64,000 nucleotides of DNA from Cystobasidium ongulense. Taxonomy: Eukaryota > Basidiomycota > Cystobasidiomycetes > Cystobasidiales > Cystobasidiaceae. Positions 12,312 through 24,949 of the stretch are shown piece after piece; within the stretch, counting starts at the first letter, position 1; the number at the start of each line of letters is the position of its first letter. The stretch spans positions 1,545,501-1,609,500 of the forward strand of contig BQUP01000005.1 of NCBI GenBank assembly GCA_022835595.1, in the 5' to 3' direction. A program made the position numbers and the translations under genes. The notes below the pieces were generated by a model. It had not been told where the DNA came from. It saw only the letters and a list, made by a program, of their open reading frames with translations, and ran no database searches.

Positions 12312-15264
12312 ATGGTCAAGAGCAACTTTGCCCTTGCGAACCTTTGTGGGACAGTGTATCGACGTGTAAGCTTCAAGTCTGCTTGCTGTTGGCGCGCACC
12401 CGCCGTGTGCTGATGCCACGCCTTGCCAAATGCTTCTATACACTCGTTCTCAATGATTGCCAAATCCAGGGTAACCTCCTCTTCACAAGCGATGGAGGCT
12501 CTGTCATTTCTCCTCTAGGCAACAGAGTCGGGGTTTTCGACCTTGTCAAGTGCGTAATGCCGATCTGCCTCTTCTTGCCACCCGAGGCTGATTTTTTGGC
12601 CTTGTGCAAACTGCAGCAACAAGAGTCGCACACTGCCTTTCGAGAATAGGAAAAACATTGCTCGAATTGCTCTTTCTCCCGATGCGCATATTCTAGTCAG
12701 CGTGGACGAAGGTGAGGCAGTTTCCGATGCGTTGAGATAGAGTACTGCATACTGACGATAGTCGGACTATCAGACGGCAGAGCTATTCTAGTCAACTTTA
12801 AACGCGGTACCGTGCTTTCCCACTTCAACTTCAAAAAGCCAGTGCGGGATCTCCAGTTCTCACCCGATGGACGGTGAGGATCGCTTGTCTTTTCGGTCTT
12901 TAATGCGGAACAATCTCGCTGATTCGTATTTGATAGATACTTGGCTGCCACGCATGGCTCGCATATACAAGTCTGGCAAACACCCTCACATCTAGTACGA
13001 GAGTTTGCGCCGTTCAACTTGCACCGAGTGTATACAGGTCATTATGACGATGCTGTCTCACTTACCTGGTCTCCGGATTCGAGGTACGGCACAAAAAGCT
13101 CTTATATTGCTTGCATGCAATGCTGAAATATATCCACTTCGCATTTAGATGCTTCCTTACCACTTCAAAGGATATGACGGCGAAGTTATACACACTTCAT
13201 CCCGTTGAGGGTTTCCGACCGAAGACTTTCGCCGGCCACAAAGATCAGGTCATGAATGCATACTTCGCAAAGGATGGTCAAATGGTGAGTTCTCAAACCG
13301 GTCGCATTAGTATACGTAACTGACAAAGTTGTTTCCGGCAGATATACACAGTCAGCAAGGATGGAGCTTTGTTCGTATGGCAAACAAAAGACGATGCAGA
13401 CATGGAAGATGACAATGAAGAAGACGCAGCACCTACACCGCGCGCCTCGACTTCTGCTGGCGATCCCGATGCCATCGCCAACACTCGCTGGGGCATTACA
13501 GCAAGACACTACTTCATGCAGCCTGGCACAAAAGTCACTTCTACAGCCTTCCATCCCGTATCATCTATACTCATCGTCGGCTTCTCATCAGGTATCTTTG
13601 GTCTCTATACTCTGCCCACCTTCGAAAATATCCACACACTTTCAATCTCACAAGAAAAGATCTCAAGCGTAACTGTAAATGCATCTGGGGAATGGTTAGC
13701 TTTCGGTTGCGCTAAGATGGGTCAACTATTGGTGTGGGAATGGCAAAGCGAATCATACGTATTGAAACAGCAAGGACATTACTTTGATATGAATAGCTTG
13801 GGGTTCTCGTCAGACGGTCAGACAATCTGTACAGGAGGAGAAGACGGAAAAGTCAAAGTATGGAATGCATCGTCTGGATTCTGTCATGTGACATTTGAAG
13901 AGCATTCAAGTGCCATCTCCGCTATCGAGGTCTCAAAACAAGGTCAAATCTTATTTTCCGCTTCTCTTGACGGTACCGTCAGGGCTTTCGATCTGATCAG
14001 ATATAGAAACTTCAGAACTTTCACCACCCCTGAACCCGTACAATTCACTTGCTTAGCGGTGGATCCATCTGGAGAGATTGTTTGCGCAGGAGGGTCGGGA
14101 GAATCCTTCCAGATTTACGTCTGGAGCGTACAGACTGGAAAGCTGGTCGACATCATGCCAGGTCACGAAGCGCCTATCGCCGGGTTGGCTTTCTCACCGA
14201 ATGGCGAGCGCGTCGCGTCGGTATCGTGGGACGGAACGAGCAGAGTTTGGGATTTATTCGGACGAAGTGGCTCCGTTGAGCCCTTCAATTTGGCTTCTGA
14301 TGGAATAGCAGTAGCGTACAAACCCGATGGAACCGAAGTGGCCTGCACAACACTCAACGGACAAATTATCGTCTGGAACATCCGAGATTCGAAGCAAGTT
14401 GGCCTTATTGAAGGACGCAATGATATTTCAGGCGGAAGGAAGTCATACGACAGGACAACTGCTCGAAACGCAATGGGCGGCAAATACTTCACATCTTTGG
14501 CATATACCGCCGATGGCAGTTGTCTGATTGCTGGCGGAAACAGCAACCATATCTGTTTGTACGATGTGCGCGAGGGAATCCTGCTCAAGAGATGGGAGCT
14601 TAGTCAAAATCTATCCCTGGAAGGTACTCAAGACTTCTTAGACAGTAGAAAAATAACAGAAGCCGGTCCTACAGAAGCTTTCGACGAGACAGGCGAGCAG
14701 GAGGATCTGCAAGACCGTATAGCTACAATCCTACCTGGCGCTCGATCTGGTGACATGTCCAAACGTAAACACAGACCTGAAGTACGGACAAAATGTGTTC
14801 GTTTCTCACCTACTGGAAGAAGTTGGGCGGCGGCTACGACCGAAGGGCTACTCATATACTCACTGGATAACAATATCGCTTTCGATCCTTTCGATTTGGA
14901 TATCGACATTACACCTGAAAGCACGCTTGAAATGCTACAAGAACGAGAATACCTTACTGCACTTGTTATGGCGTTCAGGCTGAACGAGCCTGCTGTTCTT
15001 GACACTGTCTGGAAGAGCATCAAGTCGGAAGATGTCACACTCATCGTCCGCGAAGTTCCCCAAGTCTACTTGGAGCGCTTGGCTCGCTTTGTAGCTAGAG
15101 TCATGATTAACACCCCGCATGTCGAACTTGGTTTGAGGTGGATCAGCACGCTTCTCATCGAACACGGCAAGTATTTCAAGGACAATAGTCAAGAATGCGC
15201 CAGTGCTCTGCGTGAAGCGCAAAGGTCCCTACAGGATGCAGAGAAGCAGATCTCAAAGTTGTAA
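12312..15264 (+). CDS. PWP2: Pwp2/Utp1, WD40 protein of the U3 snoRNP (UTP-B)
   Basis: Component of the UTP-B subcomplex of the small-subunit processome, needed for 18S rRNA maturation in the nucleolus. Exons 12312-12365, 12470-12549, 12617-12711, 12762-12873, 12937-13083, 13149-13284 and 13342-15264 give 848 aa. The opening KSNFALANLCGTVYRRGN, then FDLVNNKSRTLPFENRKN and RGTVLSHFNFKKPVRDLQFS, match Pwp2 closely. WD repeats cover most of residues 1-620 (LTTSKDMTAKLY, GEDGKVKVWN, VSWDGTSRVWD, LFVWQ). The Utp12-type C-terminal domain (FDLDIDITPES to ISKL, about 724-848) is complete. An acidic stretch DADMEDDNEEDA interrupts the beta-propellers. Six introns lie in the first 1 kb and none in the remaining 1.9 kb. 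Confidence 0.95.
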
Positions 15265-15998
15265 GTCGGTCTGCAGTACCTCTACTACTTGCCAGTGCTG
15301 AATTGAGTTTTAATATTCTCCAGATGTGATGACAATACTTTTACTCTACGCTACTTGCTGGATCAGCGGGCCCTCCAGGCTTGATAAGATGTCGGCGTTG
15401 ACGGACCAGAATGTTGTTGTAGCACTGTAATCAGCGGCAATATTGACATGCGCATATTGGCATTTTGGTCATGCACTGTACTGTCCCACCGCGTAATAAC
15501 TTGGATTTCTTCAAATCAGAAAGGCGGCAGTGGCGTTGGCTCGAATTTGAATTAATTTCCATTTCCGCATGCGGAAGGTGCAATTAACAACCGAATGGGG
15601 CTGGGCGCACTGAAGCGACGCAGTGGCCTATCACAGCAATATCCACGTGTCGTATTTACGCTGCTATATGGCGCCCTGCTGCAAGATCCTTCCGCTGTCG
15701 GAACGTCTGGATGCAGGCAGCCAGCACTCGACGAGCGGGAGATGCAATGCGTGCGAATTGGACGCGGCTGGGTGACAGGACGCCAGAAGAACTGCGTCTG
15801 CGTGTTCCAAGTTCGACAACTCGCTCACTTCATTCACCACTGTCTGCTCTCTCCCGCTCGTGTGTATAGACTGATGGAACATGGCTGGATTATTGCTTTG
15901 ATCCGGAAACCCAGCTCAGCTGTTCAGGCGAGGTAGCAGTACACGCAAAGCAAGACAAGGCATAGACGCCCCACTACAACTACACAGGGATAGCATAA
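15265..15998. other. 734-bp intergenic region
   Basis: Lies after PWP2 and before a disordered-protein gene on the same strand. One plus-strand open frame (15595-15936) shows no family resemblance and is not called. It holds a perfect 14-bp palindrome at 15563-15576, described separately. Confidence 0.5.
15563..15576. promoter_or_regulatory. Perfect 14-bp palindrome TTCCGCATGCGGAA
   Basis: The site reads the same on both strands and contains CCG-N4-CGG. Inverted CGG triplets are the known half-sites of fungal Zn2Cys6 factors, so this could be an operator about 420 bp upstream of the start at 15999. Binding is inference only. Confidence 0.3.
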
Positions 15999-18487
15999 AT
16001 GGAGGTCGAGAACTCAAGCATTCGCCTTGTTGGCGCCAACGGCAGGAAAATGTCAGGCCTCGGCATCGACTTCTCTCAAGGAGCTGCACTGGATCAATGG
16101 GCAACTGTGAGCGAGCAAGGCCTGGCGCCTTCCTATCCAATCCATAAGCTGATCATACTTCTATCCTCCGCAACGTACAGACACTACCTAGGAAACCCAG
16201 CTTTACCTACGACGACACGCTTCCACCTACGTCGCGTTGGTCGGAAAGTGCCCAAAAAACAAGAGCCAAGAAGACAGCTTCAAGCAGCGAGGTCTCTCTT
16301 CACATCCCGAGAGACGAGAACTCAGCGCATAGACGACACTCGTCACTAATCTCAGCAGTATTGCCTTGCCCGACTGGTATCGTTGTCAGCAAGAGGCCAA
16401 GCGAGGTCGAAGTGCAGGCATTCGTTAATGGCAAGCTTTATCAACGTTCTGCTCGTGCGTCCGATGATTCGCAAACTAGCTACGGCCCTGTAACCCCACA
16501 AGATGAATTAGGGCCCGACGCTGGACTCATTACTATCGCGAGCCTTCCAGGCTTTGGAGAGTCTCCTCGTAAAGCTCCGCTTCCGCCTGTCGAAAAAGTA
16601 AAGGAGTCTGAGGCTCTGGCGACCAAAGTATCTAGGCGGTCCTCTCTTACTCAATCCATGATGCTGACATTGAGCGGCCGGAAGAAGGATACAAGACTTC
16701 CGCCACCCTTGGAGGTACGTCCCACCACGCTATTTGAATCGTTCGCTCTTATTCATGGATTGCCGACATTATAGCTCGCTCCGGCCATATCACTGATACC
16801 ACCAAAGTGTGTGGTTGTACCGGTAGTGCAGCATGTGGATCGACCAATTGCACGAAGAGTCGATTCGAAGACAAGCACCTGCGCAGCTGCACCTACAGCG
16901 TTGCTGCCCACAGCCGACCATGTCACGCAAACAAAGTCTAGTGGTGACAGGCCGCCGTCTCGTGGATCCCTTGGTACTCTGCTTCGAACAGTGCGCAAAT
17001 CGATGTCGCGAAGAGCATCAAAAGCTTCTCCTGTAGTAGACTCGCAGAGCAAGATGCCAAGTACAAGTACCAAAGCTTCTACACCGTCAATTAAATCAAA
17101 TACACCCTCTTTCGTAAATGTGCAAGTTGAAACCTTCATGGAAGTTCGTTCCACGCCCTCTTCGCCAGGTCTGGGGTTGAAGGCCACGTGGCCAGGTATA
17201 AATACTCAAGGCAAAGCTGTCTCCATCACTTCGCGCCCTCAAACAGCGCCCGAAGGCGGAAGAAATGACAATGCCTTCAAAGTGCTTGTCCCCCCTTACA
17301 GTCACACATCTGCTTCTTCCACCTCTACGACGAATTCCTCGCCCGTCGCAGGTACAGAGACAAGACTGGGCGGCTTCCAGATACAGTATACCGACCCATG
17401 GAAGAAAAAAAGCGCATTCAAACCTACTTCTGGATATTCCTCTCTACGAAAGATGTCTCCTTCACCACCGGGGTCGCTCGCTCCACATCGATCACAAAAA
17501 AGTACTCCCGACAAGCTCGACGGACTACGACTCGCCTTGCCCCATCCTTCTGCTGGTAGTCTGTTCTCCTTGGGTGCAAGCTCTTCCTATAGTTCACGCT
17601 CGGCATCTCCTACGTCTGTGCCTTCGTGGACACCAATGGTTGCACTCCCTTCGCCAGATGTTTCGATTCTTCAGGCCCCTTCTGTGTCTTTCATGGATCT
17701 CGAAGATAGTCCAGCTCCATTCTTCCACTCTTCAAACAGTGATACGAGTCTTTCAAAAGGAAACCGAATTCCAAAAGAACCTGAATCATCCAAATCTGCC
17801 TTATTATTTACGCCTGGAAAGGTATCCATGCGTGATCCGTGGGTTAGGTCAGACCAATCAACTGAGCCGTCAGACAAGATCACCTTTGGAGTTACAGGCG
17901 GTTTCCAGCTTTCGCGAAATACGAGTTCGAATGGAAGTAGACAATCTCCTCTGCTCGATGCTTCGTCAACATCGCCAAGGACGAACCCAAGCCCGAAAAT
18001 GAGAAGGTCATCCCGGAAAGCGGTATTTGACATTGACGAAGAGGACGTTTTTACCTCGAGTGTCAAGAGTCAAAATGAACACGCGCATATGATCTATACG
18101 GGTTGCAGACCCTTTCGTCGCCCGTCCGTAGACCAAAAACCCTCGGAGACAACAATTACGAAAATACCCTTCAATATGCGAGCATCATTGCACGATTTGA
18201 AAGAAGGATGCGTTGACGAAACGGACAAGGACGTGCTGGAGTCAACAAGCCTTGCTGGTCGAGGTGCATCAATATCTTCTGCCAATGGTGAAGCATGGTA
18301 CGACCGTGTCGGAAGACCATCGTACCCGACTTTCGAAAATGTCTATTCTTCTAGAAGACCAAGCTATGCGAGTGAAATGTCCAGTCAAAGCTTTCCTAGC
18401 AGACCTACAAGAAGTGAATTTAGGAGACCGCCTTTTAACCAATTTGATGGCATGCGGGTTAGCTTTGATTCGAGCGTCAATGCATAG
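15999..18487 (+). CDS. Disordered Ser/Pro-rich protein of unknown function, 784 aa
   Basis: No family recognised. Exons 15999-16106, 16181-16714 and 16775-18487 join at phase 0 into 784 aa. Exon 2 stays open well upstream of its first ATG (FTYDDTLPPTSRW...), which supports the upstream exon and the start MEVENSSIRL. The protein is almost wholly low complexity: Ser/Pro/Thr/Arg-rich with many SP and RRxS sites (for example SRRSSLTQS, MRRSSRKAVFDIDEED), which suggests a phosphorylated cytoplasmic or cortical regulator. A few ordered patches occur: PCPTGIVVSKRPSEVEVQAF (about 90-110) and a C-terminal RRPSYASEMSSQSFPSR run. No membrane segment, signal peptide or catalytic motif is visible. Confidence 0.75.
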
Positions 18488-18864
18488 CTCTTTCGACTGC
18501 ATTGTATTATAAGCATCACTGCATATCCATCACGACGCCATTCTTCGAGCTTCTTACGTACCGACATGTCATTGTACAGTACTTTGTGATTTCAATCCTG
18601 CTTGTTCATGCATTCTGTCTATTTCCTAAATTGTAAATCTTGCACCCACGTCTCGAGGCGATTCTCCGCGATCTTATACTTCTTTGCTCCGCTTGCTACT
18701 TCTGCATGCTCGCGAGACGGACAGCATCTTACCTCTGCTTTCACCAGTGTCCGCGGTCCTCGAGAAGAAGCCTGTTCACTGCTCCAAAGCTTTCCACCGC
18801 TCTTCCTGCTGCTTCAGCTTCTCCACGGATACCGCACACCGCGCAAATCCACGTTTCTACAGCC
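18488..18864. other. Intergenic region, GTO promoter side
   Basis: 377 bp with pyrimidine-rich stretches just upstream of the transferase start codon, as is common near fungal transcription starts. No gene is seen. Confidence 0.5.
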
Positions 18865-20356
18865 ATGTCACAGGTGAGTGAGCTGACCGCAGCGTACCCT
18901 CTCGAAGCTGACTATGGTACTGCACATCGCTCGCACAGAACAACATCACCGCTTGGTCCGACAAGAGCAAAGACGGTGAGCCTCTTCACTTGACATGCCT
19001 GCGACATGGCTTGCCCCGCGTCATGCAGGACGCTGATCCTTCGCATGCATGTCCATAGGCGGCCAGTTCAAGCGTCAAGTCAGCTCGTTCAGAGACAGCA
19101 TCGACAGCAACGGCAAGTTTCCACCTGAAGCTGGTCGCTATCACCTTGTTGTCTCGCTCGCTTGCCCTTGGGCGCATCGAGCTTTGATCGTCAGACAGCT
19201 CAAAGGTCTGGACAAGCTTATCGGTGCGTCTATCTTTGCACGAGTGTTTGCAAGGTAGGTTAATGTAGTACTGCTCTTCTCAGATGTCTCTATCGTCCAC
19301 CCGCACATGGGAAGCCAGGGCTGGTCTTTCTCCGGTAGGTTTTCATGTCGAACAAGCTGCACCGGCACTAACAACCACATCGTTTGCTACACATCCAGGG
19401 GAAGGTTATGAAGGACAAGGCAAACCGGCAAACGACTTCAACTACACCAAACCCTCAGAAGCACCTTATAAATTCGAGAAGATACGTCAGCTATACTTCA
19501 AAGCGGACGAGAATTACAATGCTAGATTCACTGTACCTGTATTGTGGGACAAGAAGACTGAAACCATCGTCAACAATGAAAGCAGTGAAATCATCAGAAT
19601 GTTCAATGCTGCCTTTGATAGCATCCTCGATGACAAATATAAAGGAGTCAGTTATTATCCTGAAGAGCTGAAGAAGGAGATTGACGATCTTAACGAGTGG
19701 TAAGTTCATTCGTCCGCGCTTCGTAGAGTATGTCTAACCTGCCTTTCATGATAGGGTATACGATACCGTTAACAATGGTGTTTACAAATGGCAAGTCCAC
19801 CTCTTTCTTCAGTTCCTTCAAAGCCTTTCAAAAACAGAAGCTGATCGTTCTCCCTCACAGCGGCTTTGCATCAACACAAGAAGCGTACGAGTCCAATTAT
19901 GTCCCACTTCACAAGTCTTTAGCTCGCCTAGACAAGCTATTGAAGGGTAAAGACTATTTGATCGGCGACAAACTTACAGAAGCAGATATTCGACTCTACA
20001 CCACGATTATTCGATATGACCCAGTGTATACTGGTCACTTCAAGTGCTCAGGCACCATCAGACACGATTACCCTGAGCTTAATAGGTGGCTGAAGAATCT
20101 CTACTGGAATGAGCCGGCTTTCAAGGACACTACCGACTTTGACCATATCAAGGTGAGTTTCAGCAGTCTTACTGATGGAAGAGAGGAGGATGCTGATTAG
20201 ACTTGCTTAAAAGGTACATTACTACTCGAGCCACCCACAGATCAACCCTACTAGAATTGTTCCGGTAGGTTCATTCATTTTTGAGACTCGTAGTGTCAGA
20301 TGTTAATCATATGCACACCTCAGGTCGGCCCTGAAGAGCCAATTGAGAAGATGTAG
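18865..20356 (+). CDS. Glutathionyl-hydroquinone reductase / omega-type glutathione transferase (Gto/Ecm4)
   Basis: Xi/omega-class glutathione transferase that reduces glutathionyl-quinones through an active-site Cys. Nine exons (18865-18873, 18939-18975, 19059-19223, 19284-19334, 19399-19699, 19755-19790, 19861-20152, 20214-20264, 20324-20356) give 324 aa. The catalytic motif ACPWAHR places Cys51. SIVHPHMGSQGWSFSG, FTVPVLWDKKT, NNESSEII and VNNGVYKCGFASTQEAY follow in family order. The C-terminal KVHYYSSHPQINPTRIVP is diagnostic of Ecm4-like enzymes. The first exon holds only three codons. The intron 19791-19860 begins GCAAGT rather than GT; joining there restores YKCGFAS exactly, so it is a real GC-AG intron. 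Yeast paralogues are cytosolic or peroxisomal; no signal is evident here. Confidence 0.92.
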
Positions 20357-20801
20357 GTGGTAAAAGGCATAGGAGGATAGTGAGTGATTGCATTGGGATC
20401 CTGTACCGCGAGGGTCTTCGCTAAACCTCCCTATCCGCCTCACCAAAGGTGTCCGATCTTTTTGTAACGGAGAAATAGCAGTTGAGAAGCAACATCATGT
20501 ATCCTTTGAATCACTCATTCCATCACCACACTGCACACAGACTTTGTAGCTTCTTCCAAAGGTCGCCAGAATGGTGGCAATGATCGAGATTATCCTCCAG
20601 CTGCTACAAGACAGCGTGTTGACTTCGCTTTCTTTTCGCGAGGTGATACTGCGAGGCACAGTCGGACGTTTAGCTGCTGACCATCACCGTCTGCGCCTCC
20701 TGCCGTGCTTGCTGAGCCTGTCTGCCTGCCTGCGGGCTGGGTGCTGCCCTTCTGGGCCCTTCCGGTACTCTACAGCCTGGTGCCAGCAACTTCAACACAA
20801 C
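20357..20801. other. Intergenic region
   Basis: 445 bp between the transferase stop and the next start on the same strand. An in-frame ATG at 20571 could extend the next gene by 77 codons of Leu/Cys-rich sequence, but this looks like leader rather than protein. Confidence 0.45.
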
Positions 20802-23800
20802 ATGCAGATCCGCATCAGACCTCCGCTCAAGTTCTCCCAGCAGGAGATAGACCTTGGAAAACTCGAATTCCCGAAGCGCTGGCTCCAGATTCCGCTTCCG
20901 AACACTCCAAAGGCGCAAAAGGACCACACGTGCGCTACACAGGGCGAGGACTGGTGTGGCGTAAACGAGATTCATGCAGAGCTGGGGTCTCAATACAAGT
21001 TCGACAGGTACGCGGGAGTCCTCTCTGTTCTCTCTAGGTCGACCCACTGACTCTCCTCGTCACACTCACTCAGAGCGGTCTGGGCGGTCACCATCATCGA
21101 TAACCTACTCTTCGACTGCGATACCGGACAGATTGTTGTCGACTTCATACAGGAAACTGATGAAGAAGACTGTGCTCTGGTTCCCATGAACACTAGATTG
21201 TTGGAAGAGTGCGTAATTAAACGCCAACTTGCCGTGTCTACAGCACAGTCTGACGCTTCCTGGTCAATCACATCAACCCTCCGAAACAGCTTGAAAAGCC
21301 TCGTGGATGGCTACTATAACCTACCCGATGATACCGATGCCGTAAGGGCGCTCTATAAGACGATGCTCTCATTCTGTATCGATGTCTATTCCAGCTATGT
21401 CCTCCACGAGCTAAAACATATGGGGTGCATTCCTTCAAATTACTTCATTTGGAGTGCACAAATCAAAAGAAAAGATATCGCTCGGGAAGTTTGCTTCAAG
21501 ACGAAAGAAATCGCCGACCTAATTTTCACTGGCTCTGATGAGAGAATGGATCCGGAAGTGAGTCGCTTCTTTCAAACTGTCTCTGGTTTCACAAGCGATG
21601 TTTAGAGGCTTTGAGCTCCTGCTAATGTACCTTCAAATGTTGCCAGCTAGCAGACTGGGTCACTTCTTGCATCGAAGAAACTCCCAAGGATCTCCTAGAC
21701 TTTGTCCTCAGGCACAATAGCCGACTGCCTCGAAATACTCCTTCTTCTGATTCGTCGCCCACCACAAGTTCTGGGGTTTCAAGTGATGGTCCTCCTTCCA
21801 CGCCGAACAGCCGCCTAAGCGATCAAAGCAGTGAAGCGAGTGACGATTCTCCAACGCCAGCACAGGACGTCGATCTGTTTATGCAGTATCAGGACGACTT
21901 CCATCTCACAGGCGATCTACTCCGTCATGTCGACCCGAAACGTATGGCCAAGCTTCTTCCACCAAAATTGTCAAGGCGAGGATTAGGCATTGATGAAGAT
22001 GTGAGAGATCACCTGGAAGAGTTGGAAGAAGAGATCAGCTCGTTGATGAACGATGTTCGGTGAGTACCTTGTTTACCTGCTGAGCCTGCGATGTTACTTA
22101 AATTGGATTTCCTGCCTGTGACAGCAAATTGGAAAAGCTCATCGAAGACGAAGAGAAAAAAGAAAGAAAACTTCGTGAATCCTTTCTACCTATCACCGAG
22201 CGCCGAAAAATGGCGGAAGAAGGTACCAATGATCATGATGGAGAAGCGCTGTCAGCTTCTAGCCCCTACAATCTCAGAGCTCGGAGGTCCAGCATTCCGT
22301 CTCCTTGCCCATACGGCAAGAAGCCAAAGAAAAAGAGGAACTACAACAAATCGGTGTGCAAATCTGCCATGAAACGTAAGACGAAAAGGGTGAAAACGCC
22401 GGAGCAGTATGAAGAAGAATGGAAAAGACGCCAAGACTCACCTTATCCACGTCGCCATTCGGAAATGATCACCGGTAAAAGTGGAAAAATGCTCCTACCC
22501 AGCGGGTACACCTCCGGTAACTTTGATTTCGGCATTGAAGTAGCCAATTTTCAGAGAAAGTACTCCTCCAGTTTCGAACAAGCAAAGAAACGAAAGTTGG
22601 ACAGCGTTCGTGAAAGAAGTGATATATCTATAAGGAAGAAATTGAAGATCACGTTGAAACTATCTGGACAGTCGAGTCCCAGAAAGGGTCACGAGGACGC
22701 CCTGAGCGATGTCGACGATGAGAGCGATGAGAGCGATGATCCAGATTGGTCTGAAGAAAACACGACGGTGAAGAAAAAGAAGAAGAAAAGCGTCCGGTCT
22801 GGAAAAGATCTGGGACATCGACGTCCGGTTGTGGATGAAGACAACGACAGTATACCACCTTCTACAGCCGAATATCTCCAATCACTTCGAGCGCGCACTT
22901 CTCCTCCCATCGGAAGTCGACATATCTCTGAACGAGAACTTCAAGCACTCTCCCTCGTCGCCGAAAGCGCTGATCGTCGCGTCGCTGTATCAAGGTCTTC
23001 GATTCTTTCTGCTTCTTCGTCGACTTCCATGGTTGTAGATGCGAAACAAGACGGGGAACCTGGCTGGGAAATCAAATCTCGTTCTCCCTTATCTTCCAAA
23101 TCGCCTTTCCACGCTTCTTCGAGGTCAAACGCAAACACCCCTCAAGCAATTCCATCACGCCGCACTACAAGTACCAGGCCGCCTCTACGAAGGGAAAATA
23201 GTGGCATTCATCCTAACGCGTACTATGTGGGACTCCCAACAAACTTTGACCCTTCTTCCGCACTCTCACGAAACGTATCAACTACACTTCACGATATACC
23301 AGTACCTTTACTTGCAGAAGAGCTCCTTCACCTCAAAAGTGACGAGGACATAATTTCGATCAGCGAAGATGACGAAATGTGCGAAGAAGATTACAACTTT
23401 GAACTCGGTATTCTGAGCCCTGAAGAACAACAGAAGCTTTCCAAGGAGGAAGAGGAACGATCGATCCTTGACGAGACATGTCCTGAGATAGATGAGCTTT
23501 TGAGCAGCCCTGAAGATAACGAACAGTCCCATGGCTTTGGAAAGTCTTTCACGAATAAATGCCCTGAATCGCAAGATGTGCAGAAAGCTGGTGAAGGTGA
23601 AGATGAGAATGATGATGGAGATGCATCCGAGTCTGAAAGCGAAGGCTCAGGGGAGTCAGACAAAGATGACGAGGACAACGATGAGATATTGAGTGAGAAA
23701 GAAGCAGTCATTGTACAAGAGGGTCGAAATATACCTAGTGGGAAGATTACTCGTACAGCCTTTAGACTACCGATACCACGGCCGAGCGAGTTGTTCGATG

Positions 23801-24949
23801 AGGAAGCTGAGGCTGAAGAAGCACGAGATGCAGATGCTGCACTTCTCAGATTGCAAAGCTCAATAGCTCTTGATACGGAACAGTCATTCGAGGGAGAATC
23901 AGAAGATGAAATTCATTTCGTTCAAGGATTGTTCGAGGACTGTGGTTTTGTGGTACATCGCCCTGGCTCGCCAATACCGCGGAAGGCAGTCATATTTCCT
24001 AGCGTTCCACCTGCTGCAGGATTACAAGGAGGAAACCAACCAGAACGCGCGCCGAGGAAACTCCAGAAAAGAAGCCGCAAAGATGACAAATCTCAGAATG
24101 CTGGGTACGTATAATCTAATGGAGATATACTAGTCGAGCTAATCCTAAATATCTAGTACGCACAGAACCAAGTCAAAGGCCAGGTCTTTCAGCAGCATGA
24201 TTGCCAATCTTGGTGTGGAATTCTCGAAATCTTCAAGCATCACGATCCTCAAGCCTGAAACGAGCACAAGGGAGACGACTCCTCTCTCACATCCGGCAAT
24301 CCCACCGATGCTTTCAGCTACTACACCGATATCGAACAGAGTAGAGCACCGTCCTGTCACCAAAGTATACCCGAACAGGCGAGGAAACGGCATCAACGTG
24401 CCTGCCTCGCCTCGAGATAATGATGGCAGTACCCCATACAGAACAGGAACCAGTATTCCTCGCCATAACTCACCTTATCGTAGCTCATCTACATCCGAAC
24501 GTACCGATGCTCCCGTCGGGGTTCATATGTTTCTCGACAGTTTGCTTCGAAGCAATACGGAAGATGAATCAAAGAACAACGAAAGTGCACATCAGCTTGG
24601 TCGACAGGCATATCAAGTATCGAGCAGATGTGAAGTTCCGAGTAGTAATTCGAAGGAGACAACATACCAAGTAAGGTCACCAGTGAAGAACGATATGACT
24701 GTCCAAATTCCGCTTTCACCAGTAAAGGGGATCAAGCAGAAGAGGTATCCTGGAATGCTGCTCTCGCCAGAGCAAAAGTCGAAGGAAAAGCACAAGGAAA
24801 TAGTTGATAGTGTTGATCAAGGACAGAAGTGTCTTTCACGCCAAAAATCTGCTTCGTCTGCCATAGATATGCCAGATGGCGATAGCAAGAGCGAAAGGAA
24901 CACGACAACATCTGCAGGGGAGGAGAAGGTTATGCCGGCGAATTTTTAA
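20802..24949 (+). CDS. Large acidic/basic nuclear-like protein of unknown family, 1291 aa
   Basis: Not recognised. Exons 20802-21007, 21074-21557, 21647-22059, 22125-24104 and 24157-24949 give 1291 aa. Residues 1-290 look folded: MQIRIRPPLKFSQQEIDLGK, AVWAVTIIDNLLFDCDTGQI, then a helical stretch with YKTMLSFCIDVYSSYVLHEL. Residues about 330-440 hold a predicted coiled coil (HLEELEEEISSLMNDVRKLE). The rest is disordered with alternating charge blocks: DVDDESDESDDPDWSEE next to a KKKKKKSVR run, basic KRKTKRVK and KKPKKKRNY signals that look nuclear, and a long acidic tract with ENDDGDASESESEGSGES. The pattern resembles chromatin or ribosome-biogenesis proteins, but no domain is identified. The start is the first ATG followed by an ordered sequence; 20571 is the alternative. 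Confidence 0.75.

Noticed and set aside
15595-15936. 113-codon frame in the PWP2 downstream spacer
   Set aside because: No similarity, no splice context and Cys/Trp/Arg-rich composition typical of non-coding sequence.
22649-22910. Overlapping minus-strand frames rich in Phe/Ser
   Set aside because: Antisense of the Lys/Asp-rich part of the unknown 1291-aa gene; poly-Lys codons give poly-Phe in reverse.
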